Below are positions 46,073 to 53,339 of a stretch of DNA of 64,000 bases, piece after piece; positions within the stretch are counted from its first letter, which is position 1; every line of letters begins with the position of its first letter. The notes beneath the pieces were generated by a model that was not told the origin of the DNA, searched no databases, and saw nothing but the letters and a program-made list of their open reading frames with translations. Source of the stretch: Tissierella praeacuta_A (GTDB lineage Bacteria; Bacillota; Clostridia; Tissierellales; Tissierellaceae); assembly GCF_040396155.1 (NCBI RefSeq), contig NZ_JBEBOY010000004.1:62001-126000 (forward strand). The letters run 5' to 3'. The translations under genes and the position numbers were made by a program.

Positions 46073-46209
46073 TTATTTAATATAGTCTTATATTCAAGTT
46101 TTTAAAATAATGTATAATAATTCCTAATATTATATTATAATGGAATTAATATGGACATTTTAATTCTCAATTTTTAGTTGAAAATTAAAAAACAAAGGGG
46201 GTAATATCA

Positions 46210-46659
46210 ATGAAAATAAGAACTAGAAATTTTGGTGACATTGAAATAGAAAAAGATAAGATAATAAGATTTGAAGAAGGAATACCAGCATTTGAAAAAG
46301 AAAAAGAATTTGTACTTATATTTAATGAAGACAAGGAAAATCCATTTCATTCATTGCAATCAGTTAGTAGAGAGGAGTTATCATTTATTGTGATAAATCC
46401 ATTTGAAATATTTAAAGACTATGATATATTACTTCCAGATACAGCAATAAATAAATTAAAAATAGAAAAAGAAGAAGATGTAAATATATATACAATAGTA
46501 GTAGTACCAGAAGATATAAATAAAATGACTACTAATTTATTAGGACCAATAGTTATTAATACAAAGAAAAGATTAGGCAAACAAGTAATACTAGATGATA
46601 AAAGATATACTACAAAACATTTTATCTTCAACCAAGACTCCAAAGTAGGAGGTCAATAA
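46210..46659 (+). CDS. fliW: Flagellar assembly factor FliW
   Basis: FliW binds unexported flagellin and antagonises CsrA, so flagellin translation follows export. The 149-aa protein has the family start TRNFGDIEIEKDKIIRFEEGIPAFE, given here in its key part FEEGIPAFE, and NPFEIFKDYDILLPD in the middle. AAAGGGGG gives the ribosome site. csrA begins one base after the stop. The presence of CsrA-type sites in the flagellin leader 4 kb downstream completes the regulatory triad. Confidence 0.95.
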   Translation: MKIRTRNFGDIEIEKDKIIRFEEGIPAFEKEKEFVLIFNEDKENPFHSLQSVSREELSFIVINPFEIFKDYDILLPDTAINKLKIEKEEDVNIYTIVVVPEDINKMTTNLLGPIVINTKKRLGKQVILDDKRYTTKHFIFNQDSKVGGQ

Positions 46660-46660
46660 T

Positions 46661-46894
46661 ATGCTAATACTTACTAGAAAGAAAGATGAGTCAATAATTA
46701 TAGACGGAAATATTGAGATAAAAATAATTGAAATAGAAGATGGAAAAGTTAAAATAGGAATAGATGCACCCAAAAATATAGATATTATTCGAAAAGAGCT
46801 ATATAAAGAAATGCAGGACGAAAACTTAGCAGCTCTCAATAATACTTCTAAATTAAGTGATGTAAAGAAATTTTTAAATGGAAAAACTACTTAA
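46661..46894 (+). CDS. csrA: Carbon storage/translation regulator CsrA
   Basis: CsrA binds GGA-containing hairpins in mRNA leaders. The 77-aa protein starts MLILTRKKDESIIIDG and has VKIGIDAPKNIDIIRKELY, the family core with the conserved arginine of the RNA-binding face. The C-terminal extension (about residues 55-77) suits the FliW-binding clade. AGGAGG precedes ATG 46661. Its main target in Firmicutes is the flagellin mRNA. Confidence 0.96.
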   Translation: MLILTRKKDESIIIDGNIEIKIIEIEDGKVKIGIDAPKNIDIIRKELYKEMQDENLAALNNTSKLSDVKKFLNGKTT

Positions 46895-46925
46895 ATATTG
46901 TAGTTGTTCAGGGAGGAATCATACC

Positions 46926-48488
46926 ATGAATGATATAGGAACTTGTATTAGCAAGAATGGGCCTTGGAAGGTATTGATAGTTGATGATGATAATTTCATA
47001 CATAGGATGCTTAAAGAAGTTAATAAGAACCTTGTATTTGAAGATAAAGGCATAATGTTTTATAGTGCATATACATCTAGTGAAGCTATAGAAATATTAA
47101 AAGAAAATGAAGATGTAGCCTTAGTATTAGTTGATGTCTTCTTAGAAGACAGAGATACAGGTCTAAATTTTGTAAAATATATTAGAGAAGATGTAAAAGA
47201 CTTCGATATTAGACTAGTTCTAATGACAGGTAAAGGCTCTAATATTCTACAGGATAAAATTATATTGAACTATGATATAAACGGATATGAAAATAAATCC
47301 GATTTGTTTTCTAAAAAAATGAAGACAGTTATCTTATCATCTCTAAGGTCCTTTAGAGATATTATTAGAATAAAAAATCATAGAGAGTCAATGGAGAAAG
47401 TAGTATCATACATATCTAAATTATATGAAAAGGATACAATTAATGATTTTTTAATATCTAGTTTATATTATCTAAGTTCATTAATTAATCAATGTAAAGG
47501 ACTAGGAAGTGAAAACTGCCCCATAAACTCCTTTGTAGGAGTAAAACAAGATAAAACTCATACATTTACAATAATCGGTGGGACAGGTAAATATAGAAAT
47601 TTAATTGATAATAAAGTTGAAGAAAACATATCAGATAATGATTTTATAAAGGTAAGTAAAATAAATAAAGGTGGAGACCATGAGCTTTTTGATGATTGCT
47701 ATATAGCTAGATACAAAAGTACTGCAGGAAATGAAGCAATTATATTTATAGAAAGATATGAAAACATAGATTGCATTGATATAGAGCTATTAAATGTATT
47801 TCATAAAAGTATATCTGCAACCTTTGATAATCTATGCTTAAATTTAGAAATAGAAGAAACTCAAAAGGAAATATTATATACATTAGGAGAAGTAACAGAA
47901 GCTCGCTCAGAAGAAACTGGCTCCCATGTAAAAAGAGTGTCTAAGTATTGTCAGCTTTTAGCAGAAAAATATGGACTTTCTCAGAGAGAAATTATGTTAA
48001 TAGCCAATGCTTCACCAATACACGATATAGGAAAAGTTGCCATACCAGATAAGATACTCTTAAAACCAGGGAAATTGACTAAAGAAGAATTTAATATAAT
48101 AAAGACACATACAACAATAGGATATAATCTCCTAAAGAATTCTAAAAGGGAAATCCTAAAAGCAGCAGCTATAGTAGCTCATGAACACCATGAAAGATAT
48201 GACGGTGGAGGATATCCAAGGGGATTAAAAGGAGAAGAGATACATATTTATGGAAGAATATCAGCTATAGCAGATGTATTTGATGCTCTAGGTTCTCCTA
48301 GAGTATATAAAAAGGCTTGGATAATCAACGATATATTAAATTATTTCAAAGATCAAAGTGGAAAACATTTTGATCCAAAGTTAGTGGATATATTATTTAA
48401 TAATCTAGATGAATTTATGGAAATAAAAGAAAAATATTCTGATGAAAATACTAAAGTTATTGGACATGTATCCGATAATAAGGAATAA
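46926..48488 (+). CDS. Response regulator with HD-GYP cyclic-di-GMP phosphodiesterase domain
   Basis: The 520-aa protein has an N-terminal receiver (about residues 14-140: VLIVDDDN acidic pair and the phosphoacceptor Asp in LVLVDVFLEDRDTG), a middle region of the DUF3369 type, and a C-terminal HD-GYP domain. The domain keeps SPIHDIGKVAIPDKIL (HD) and HHERYDGGGYP (HHExxDGxGYP), so c-di-GMP hydrolysis is likely. Location next to csrA and flagellin suggests control of motility. ATG 46926 follows GGGAGG. The last 20 codons overlap copy 1 of a 64-bp direct repeat and contain an embedded sigma-D promoter that served or serves flagellin. Confidence 0.9.
   Translation: MNDIGTCISKNGPWKVLIVDDDNFIHRMLKEVNKNLVFEDKGIMFYSAYTSSEAIEILKENEDVALVLVDVFLEDRDTGLNFVKYIREDVKDFDIRLVLMTGKGSNILQDKIILNYDINGYENKSDLFSKKMKTVILSSLRSFRDIIRIKNHRESMEKVVSYISKLYEKDTINDFLISSLYYLSSLINQCKGLGSENCPINSFVGVKQDKTHTFTIIGGTGKYRNLIDNKVEENISDNDFIKVSKINKGGDHELFDDCYIARYKSTAGNEAIIFIERYENIDCIDIELLNVFHKSISATFDNLCLNLEIEETQKEILYTLGEVTEARSEETGSHVKRVSKYCQLLAEKYGLSQREIMLIANASPIHDIGKVAIPDKILLKPGKLTKEEFNIIKTHTTIGYNLLKNSKREILKAAAIVAHEHHERYDGGGYPRGLKGEEIHIYGRISAIADVFDALGSPRVYKKAWIINDILNYFKDQSGKHFDPKLVDILFNNLDEFMEIKEKYSDENTKVIGHVSDNKE
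48418..48481 (+). repeat. 64-bp direct repeat, copy 1 (3' end of the HD-GYP gene)
   Basis: Matches 50702-50765 at 62 of 64 positions with no gaps. It encodes the last residues of the HD-GYP protein (ENTKVIGHVSDN) and includes a sigma-D promoter. The two copies bracket the AAA ATPase/nuclease-like gene pair. Confidence 0.95.
48452..48478 (+). promoter_or_regulatory. Sigma-D promoter within direct repeat copy 1
   Basis: TAAA (48452-48455), 15 bp, TCCGATAA (48471-48478), identical to the flagellin promoter in copy 2. It points at the AAA ATPase gene 308 bp downstream. The gap 48489-48785 is AT-rich and holds no gene; a weak AGAGC/GCTCT hairpin near 48511-48540 might terminate some transcripts. 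Confidence 0.7.
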
Positions 48489-48785
48489 AAAAGATTTCAA
48501 AATATAATTAGAGAGCTAGGGTATTTTTCCTTTTGCTCTTTTATAATAGACATTGAATAGTAATTGATATTATTATATTCTTCGCAATATTATTGTAATG
48601 ATTCTGCTGATTGTATATACTATAAGTAATTGAAGTATATATTATTGTAGATATCTATATTACTATCATCAATGTAATTAGATTTATATAGACTCTAAGA
48701 TATAAAATTTAGGAATTGGGTATAATTGGTAACAATAATAATTATACTATATAGATACATTTTAAATATGTGGGAGGGTTAATAG

Positions 48786-50075
48786 ATGATTTTAACTCTA
48801 AAAAATATAGGGAAAATTAAAGATGCAATAGTTGAACTAAATGGCATTACTGTTATTGCTGGTGAAAACAACACAGGTAAAAGTACGGTTGGTAAGACTT
48901 TATTTTGTATTTTTAATAGTTTCTATAAAATTAAACAACAAATTTATAAAGAAAGAAGAAATGCCATAAAAAGAATTTTAGACATAGGATATATTAACCC
49001 TACAGATAGATTCATAATAGGGTTGGATACAGATGAGATGACAAACACTATATCAGAAAAAGCAGATTTTTATAAGGAAAATCCTAAATTGTTAAAAAAA
49101 GATATAGTGGAATTTTTTCTCCGAGGTTATAGAAATACTGAAAATTATACTAATGAAATATCCCTTGAAGATATAACTAAAAAGGTCTATCAGATTATAT
49201 CTCTATCTGATGAGGATATTTTTAAAACTGTCCTGTCACAGAAACTTAATTCAGAATTTAATAGTCAAATCAATAATATTTATTCTTCTAATGATAGTGG
49301 TGGTATTGTAGAGCTAAATATAAAAGGAACTAATATTGAAATTTTAATCAGGGATAATGAAGTTACAGATATATCAAAGAGACTTAGTTTAAACACAGAA
49401 GTCATTTATATAGATGATCCCTTTGTATTAGATGATATTAGCTCCTCTCCAATATTTCATATTGGATCTAATAATTATAATAATCATAGATTTCATCTAC
49501 AATCAAAACTTAGGAATACAAAAGAAGATTTTGGTGTAGTAGATGCTATAAATAAGATTATAATATCAAATAAAATAGATAATATTTTTTCTAAAATAAA
49601 TACAATTTGTAGTGGACAAATGATAAAAATAACAGGATCTAAATTTGGATATAAAAATAATAATTCAGATAAAGTATTAGATATAAAAAATATATCAACT
49701 GGCTTAAAAACATTTATTATACTCAAGACCTTACTATTAAATGGCAGTATACAAGATAATGGAACCATTGTTTTAGATGAACCAGAAATCCATTTGCATC
49801 CAGAGTGGCAAATCCTATTTGCTGAAATTATTGTTCTTATACAAAAAGAATTTAATATGCATATTTTATTAAATACTCATAGTCCATATTTTTTACGTGC
49901 TATTCAGGTATATTCCGCAAAATATGAAATAGCAGATAAATGCAACTACTATTTGGCTGAAGACATGGAGGATCAAGCTATAATTAGGGATGTAACTACG
50001 TCTATTGACGAAGTATATACTAAGCTTGCAAAGCCTTTTGAAACATTGGAGATTGAGAGGTATAGTGATGACTGA
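48786..50075 (+). CDS. AAA (ABC/OLD-like) ATPase of a two-gene accessory module
   Basis: This 429-aa RecF/SMC-like ATPase has Walker A GENNTGKST (about residues 27-35), a signature-like segment KNISTGLKTFIIL (near 305), Walker B TIVLDEPEIHLHPEW (near 330) and the switch His in LLNTHSPYFLRAI. There is no TOPRIM domain at the C-terminus, so it is not a full OLD nuclease. It overlaps by 8 nt a gene for a small protein with an ExK nuclease-like motif. Paired ATPase/effector genes of this kind are often anti-phage systems; that role is inferred. The pair is flanked by 64-bp direct repeats, which suggests insertion. GGGAGG precedes ATG 48786. Confidence 0.85.
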   Translation: MILTLKNIGKIKDAIVELNGITVIAGENNTGKSTVGKTLFCIFNSFYKIKQQIYKERRNAIKRILDIGYINPTDRFIIGLDTDEMTNTISEKADFYKENPKLLKKDIVEFFLRGYRNTENYTNEISLEDITKKVYQIISLSDEDIFKTVLSQKLNSEFNSQINNIYSSNDSGGIVELNIKGTNIEILIRDNEVTDISKRLSLNTEVIYIDDPFVLDDISSSPIFHIGSNNYNNHRFHLQSKLRNTKEDFGVVDAINKIIISNKIDNIFSKINTICSGQMIKITGSKFGYKNNNSDKVLDIKNISTGLKTFIILKTLLLNGSIQDNGTIVLDEPEIHLHPEWQILFAEIIVLIQKEFNMHILLNTHSPYFLRAIQVYSAKYEIADKCNYYLAEDMEDQAIIRDVTTSIDEVYTKLAKPFETLEIERYSDD

Positions 50076-50667
50076 TATTTGGAACTGTGATATTTTTAGT
50101 AATAATAAAAGTACTCTCAAGGAAACCTCCAAAGATGATGCAGATAAAAAAGATATAAAATATATGACTAATTCAGGAATTGAAGTTATTGACTTTGACG
50201 GTGTAAAAAATGATTATATAAAAGATTTAAAATTAAAATATACACCAAAGTCGAATGATGTTTTATATAAAAGTAAAGATGAGTTATATTTTATTGAATT
50301 TAAAAATGGAAATATGGATAAAGAAATACATAATGTAAGGCGTAAGATATTCGATAGTTTGCTGATTTTAACTGATATAATAAGTAAAGGTATTTCTTAT
50401 ACTAGAGAAAACCTTAATTATATTTTAGTATATAATAAAGAGTATAGTGTAAGTCATAAAAAGAAATTGGACAAGTCTGAAGTACAGGATGCAAGAGGTC
50501 TAGATAGAATTTCAAGTTCTTTAAATCAATTGGCAAAGCTAGAGTCCGATCCTTTTAAATTGAGAGAGCACTTTAAAAACTTGTATTTTAAAAAAGTTCA
50601 CACATATACAGCAGAAGAATTTGAAGAAAAGTTTGTAAAACAATATGAAAATAATACCTTAAATTAG
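50068..50667 (+). CDS. Small protein with PD-(D/E)XK-like motif, partner of the AAA ATPase
   Basis: The 199-aa product is not a family I can name. The segment DELYFIEFKNGNMD (near residue 77) has the beta-strand ExK pattern of PD-(D/E)XK nucleases, with possible upstream acidic partners in VIDFDGVKND. It is followed by a helix (VRRKIFDSLLILTDII) and a strand (LNYILVYNKEY), consistent with the nuclease fold. ATG 50068 has GAGAGG upstream and overlaps the ATPase stop, so the two are translationally coupled. An effector nuclease gated by the ATPase is the simplest guess. Catalysis is unproven. Confidence 0.7.
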   Translation: MTDIWNCDIFSNNKSTLKETSKDDADKKDIKYMTNSGIEVIDFDGVKNDYIKDLKLKYTPKSNDVLYKSKDELYFIEFKNGNMDKEIHNVRRKIFDSLLILTDIISKGISYTRENLNYILVYNKEYSVSHKKKLDKSEVQDARGLDRISSSLNQLAKLESDPFKLREHFKNLYFKKVHTYTAEEFEEKFVKQYENNTLN

Positions 50668-50701
50668 AATAGATAAGACAGATATTATAAATTAAAAGAG
50701 C

Positions 50702-50765
50702 TGGAAATAAAAGAAAAATATTCTCATGAAAACACTAAAGTTATTGGACATGTATCCGATAATAA
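50702..50765 (+). repeat. 64-bp direct repeat, copy 2 (flagellin promoter region)
   Basis: This copy keeps an open frame from the HD-GYP tail (LEIKEKYSHENTKVIGHVSD, then NNIES and a stop near 50778) without the rest of the gene. It therefore looks like the original 3' end of the HD-GYP gene, displaced by the inserted module. Confidence 0.95.
50736..50762 (+). promoter_or_regulatory. Sigma-D promoter of the flagellin gene
   Basis: TAAA (50736-50739), 15 bp, TCCGATAA (50755-50762). Predicted +1 near 50769 gives a leader of about 80 nt with a CsrA-type hairpin. Confidence 0.88.
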
Positions 50766-50808
50766 TATTGAAAGTTAAAAAACCTTTTGGCCAAAGGTAT
50801 AAAATATT

Positions 50809-50824
50809 TTGGCAAGGATGCCAA
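50809..50824 (+). promoter_or_regulatory. CsrA-binding hairpin in the flagellin leader
   Basis: TTGGCAAGGATGCCAA folds into a 5-bp stem with AAGGAT in the loop, matching the CsrA preference for a loop GGA in a CAAGGAUG context. A second GGA site overlaps the ribosome site AAGGAGG at 50837-50843. The two-site arrangement resembles the hag leader of B. subtilis. fliW and csrA are close by. Confidence 0.75.
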
Positions 50825-50850
50825 CAAACAAAAATCAAGGAGGAATAAAA

Positions 50851-51984
50851 ATGAGAATTAATAACAACATGATGGCAATGAACACACATAGGCAATTAGG
50901 TATAGCTAATACAGCTGGATCAAAATCAATGGAAAAATTATCATCAGGCTTCAGAATCAACAGAGCAGGAGATGACGCAGCAGGATTAGCAATATCAGAA
51001 AAAATGAGAGGCCAAATCAGAGGACTTACTCAAGCATCAAGAAATGCGCAAGATGGTATTTCTTTAATTCAAACTACTGAAGGTGCTTTAAATGAAACTC
51101 ATGCAATTCTTCAAAGAATGAGAGAATTAGCAGTTCAATCATCAACTGATACAAATACAGGTGTTGATAGAGGAAATCTTCAAGATGAAATTGACCAATT
51201 ATCAGCAGAGATTACAAGAATAGCTGAAACAACTCAATTCAATACTATGAATCTATTAGATGGATCATTTAAAGATAAGAAATTCCATATTGGTGCAAAT
51301 GAAGGACAAGATGTAACAATAGCAGTTAATGATATGGCTGCAAAAGCTTTATCAGTAGATGGTGAAATGTTTAAAGGTACAGTAGGAGATTTAATTGTTA
51401 AGAATAGGGATGGAAGCGGTGTGAAAATAACTGTTACAGCTGCAACTGCCTCAGGTCAAGATTTAAAAGTAGATACGACAGATTCAAAAAATATACAAAT
51501 AACACTAGCAAGTAAAGAAGGCGTAGCAGCAGGTGCAAATAAAACTACAAATGCTGAATTAAAAGCAGAATTAGAAAAATTAGGATTCCAAGTAGAATTA
51601 GATACAGACAAAAAGGCTGGAGATTTAGCAAAAGAAGCGACTACTGCAGTAGAGATAAAAACTGCAGTATCAGGAGAATTTGGAGTGAATATATCTACAC
51701 AAAAATCAGCATCAAAAGCTATTACTATAGTTAATGATGCCTTAGAAACAGTATCAAAAGAAAGATCAAAACTTGGTGCTATCCAAAATAGATTAGAACA
51801 TACTATTAAGAACTTAGATACTTCAGCTGAAAACTTACAAGCATCAGAATCAAGAATCAGAGACGTAGACATGGCAAAGGAAATGATGGAGCAAACAAAA
51901 CAAAACATATTACAACAAGCTTCAACTGCTATGTTGGCTCAATCTTTCCAAAATCCTCAAACAGTTTTACAATTGTTGAGATAA
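50851..51984 (+). CDS. hag: Flagellin, unspliced form ending inside a group I intron
   Basis: Flagellin builds the filament. The 377-aa product begins MRINNNMMAMNTHRQLG and has the conserved D0/D1 N-terminal KLSSGFRINRAGDDAAGLAI and C-terminal SAENLQASESRIRDVDMAKE, with a variable middle of about 120 residues. ATG 50851 follows AAGGAGG by seven bases; the ATG at 50809 lies in the leader hairpin and is rejected. The 5' exon ends at codon 363 (51939). As read here the last 14 residues, QSFQNPQTVLQLLR, and the stop come from the first 45 nt of the intron. After splicing the tail would be QANQAPQTVLQLLR from 52302-52346, giving the same length. The gene is probably regulated by sigma-D, FliW and CsrA. 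Confidence 0.95.
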   Translation: MRINNNMMAMNTHRQLGIANTAGSKSMEKLSSGFRINRAGDDAAGLAISEKMRGQIRGLTQASRNAQDGISLIQTTEGALNETHAILQRMRELAVQSSTDTNTGVDRGNLQDEIDQLSAEITRIAETTQFNTMNLLDGSFKDKKFHIGANEGQDVTIAVNDMAAKALSVDGEMFKGTVGDLIVKNRDGSGVKITVTAATASGQDLKVDTTDSKNIQITLASKEGVAAGANKTTNAELKAELEKLGFQVELDTDKKAGDLAKEATTAVEIKTAVSGEFGVNISTQKSASKAITIVNDALETVSKERSKLGAIQNRLEHTIKNLDTSAENLQASESRIRDVDMAKEMMEQTKQNILQQASTAMLAQSFQNPQTVLQLLR

Positions 51985-52301
51985 TGGAAACAGGGTCCCT
52001 CAAAGAGTAATTTTTGAGAGCAAATTGGGTGAATTGCTGGAACCTCCTAAAACTAACTAAACTACAACGGAGTTGGAAACGGCAAACGTGAAGGTTTGAA
52101 AATTAGTTAGATTGGACAATCAGCAGCCGAGCTCCTGTACTGAAAAGTTGGAGAAGGTTCAACGACTAGGATATACAACCTAAGGCAATCGTATTGTACG
52201 GTGATGAAATCCATAGGGGAGAGGATGCCTCCGAAGTACCCAACAACCAAAAATGGTTGAAGATATAGTCTGGCGTATATGGAAACATAAACGATGGTCC
52301 G
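51940..52301 (+). ncRNA. Group I intron in the flagellin gene, with an alternative flagellin C-terminus in its P1 loop
   Basis: The core elements are visible. P3 is TTGGGT (52025-52030) with ACCCAA (52238-52243). P4 is TTGCTG (52034-52039) with CAGCAG (52121-52126). P5 is CTAACTAA with TTAGTTAG (52053-52060, 52103-52110). P6 is CTCC with GGAG (52132-52135, 52150-52153). P7 is GACTA with TAGTC (52164-52168, 52266-52270). P8 is CAACC with GGTTG (52244-52248, 52255-52259). P2 is CTCAAA with TTTGAG (51999-52004, 52013-52018). Sequences GTTCAACGACTA and AAGATATAGTC match the R and S elements of group I introns. The extra helices between P7 and P3 suggest subgroup IA. P1 is GGCTC (51936-51940) with GGGTC (51993-51997), placing a U-G pair at the splice site after T51939. 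The final intron base is G52301. The intron is 362 nt and has no endonuclease or transposase gene. Confidence 0.9.
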
Positions 52302-52346
52302 CAAGCAAACCAAGCACCTCAAACTGTATTACAATTATTAAGATAA
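52302..52346 (+). CDS. hag: Flagellin 3' exon (14 codons and stop)
   Basis: Joined to codon 363 (GCT at 51937-51939), these 45 nt encode QANQAPQTVLQLLR and TAA, giving MLAQANQAPQTVLQLLR, the canonical flagellin C-terminus. They match the intron-borne tail (51940-51984) at 33 of 45 positions, with three amino acid differences. The join keeps frame and puts U before and G after the splice points. Confidence 0.85.
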   Translation, partial: QANQAPQTVLQLLR

Positions 52347-52373
52347 TTGAATATATAGGTAAAATTATAAGCG

Positions 52374-52403
52374 GTCAGGGGATTATTCCTCTGGCTTCTT
52401 TTT
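52374..52403 (+). terminator. Flagellin terminator
   Basis: GTCAGGGGA pairs with TCCTCTGGC (9 bp with G-U pairs) around TTAT, followed by TTCTTTTT. It lies 28 bp after the 3' exon, so the intron is within the flagellin transcript. Confidence 0.82.
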
Positions 52404-52424
52404 ACATATAGGAGGGAAATGTTT

Positions 52425-53011
52425 ATGGAATCTAAATTTCATGCTTCAGTAACAATAACAAATATGTCAAGTGAAATGTTTAATGATGCTTTGTTTTATA
52501 TGGAGTTGGGAAATAATGAAAAAATGCATTTTCACAATGGAGATTTTATCGTTCTTCAATTATATTTTTTTGCATATCTGTAGAAGCTTGGGTAAATAAA
52601 CTTTTGGTATATGGATTAGAGCAAAAAACTAATTGTTCAAAAGAAGAACAAAAACTTTATAAAGCTTTAACGGAGGAATTATATTTTCCACCATTAGGTA
52701 TAAAACTAACAAACTATATTAAATTTAATAGTTACTTAAGTAATTTATTTAATTTTAAGGTAGTAAAAGGATCTCCTTTGGATATTGCTATAGAAAATTA
52801 TCTTGAAATTACAAAATATAGAAACAAAATAATTCACTATTCTGACGGAAGTTATACAAAAGTGTATGATACTGAAGAATTAAAAAAATGTATCAATTCT
52901 GCTCCTGTTGTTATTCAAACTTTATTTGATGAATTATATAATGTATCACTAGAATTAGTGAATGTAGGCTATCCAAATTGGTTTAAAGATAGAAAGTCAA
53001 AGGAAATTTAA
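52425..53011 (+). pseudogene. HEPN-like protein gene, broken by one frameshift
   Basis: An AGGAGGG ribosome site precedes ATG 52425. The frame runs 52 codons to a TAG at 52581. The rest continues in another frame to 53011 (from FCISVEAWVNKLLVYGLEQ onward). Adding one T to the T7 run at 52565-52571 restores a single 195-aa protein. The C-terminal part contains RNKIIH, the Rx4H pattern of HEPN domains found in many RNase toxins and defence proteins, after the helix EAWVNKLLVYGLE. No partner antitoxin is adjacent. Whether the shift is a mutation, phase variation or a read error is not clear. The protein family is not one that I can name more precisely. Confidence 0.65.
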
Positions 53012-53069
53012 TTTAGATAAATAGGTTAGTCTCTTAGTATCTATCAAAAATAAGAAAGGAGAGGTCAAA

Positions 53070-53321
53070 GTGGGGAAACAAGGAATACCAATGGAGCCAA
53101 TAGAGAGAATAGATATAATAAATATGTATATTGAAGGAGCTCTTTTGGATGAAATTATGAAAAAGACAGGTTTTAGTGATACAGCTATTATAGAAACTAT
53201 TGAGGATTATGAAAGGAAATTAATTGATGTAAAGGGACGTTATAAAGGTATGAGTATAGGTGTAGAAAATGGTAAATTTATAAAAAAGATAAATCCAATA
53301 GAATTTGTTGAAAAAGAGTAA
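53070..53321 (+). CDS. Unknown 83-aa protein
   Basis: The start is GTG 53070 with a strong AAGGAGAGG ribosome site. The N-terminal half (ERIDIINMYIEGALLDEIMKKTGFSD, key part DEIMKKTGFSDTAII) looks like a small helix-turn-helix of the MerR/homeodomain-like kind. The C-terminal part is basic with strands (KGMSIGVENGKFIKKI). I do not recognise a family. It is expressed alone, downstream of the flagellin terminator and the broken HEPN-like gene. A motility link is only positional. Confidence 0.55.
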   Translation: MGKQGIPMEPIERIDIINMYIEGALLDEIMKKTGFSDTAIIETIEDYERKLIDVKGRYKGMSIGVENGKFIKKINPIEFVEKE

Positions 53322-53339
53322 AAATTTTAGGACATAACT

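Noticed and set aside
48489..48785. Small gene in the gap before the AAA ATPase
   Set aside because: Frames are short, AT-rich and without ribosome sites; only weak hairpins and the upstream sigma-D element are supported.
50809..50850. Possible upstream start codon for flagellin at 50809, adding 14 residues
   Set aside because: The extension lies in the leader hairpin with the CsrA-type loop, has no ribosome site, and flagellins begin MRINNN as found at 50851 after AAGGAGG.
50765..51940. Cyclic-di-GMP riboswitch controlling the intron, as in Clostridioides difficile
   Set aside because: I found no GEMM-type conserved core near the intron, although an HD-GYP enzyme gene is close by.
51940..52301. 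IStron (group I intron fused to an IS605-type element)
   Set aside because: There is no TnpA or TnpB coding sequence and the intron ends shortly after P9.
52107..52322. 71-codon open frame on the minus strand across the intron
   Set aside because: It overlaps the conserved ribozyme core, has no ribosome site and no recognisable protein features.
51940..52346. Alternative view that 52302-52346 is only the remnant of a second, deleted flagellin gene
   Set aside because: It cannot be excluded by sequence alone, but homology between the two tails starts exactly at a U/G-type group I junction, the frame is kept, P1 pairs at that site, and a full intron core lies between. That fits an intron much better.
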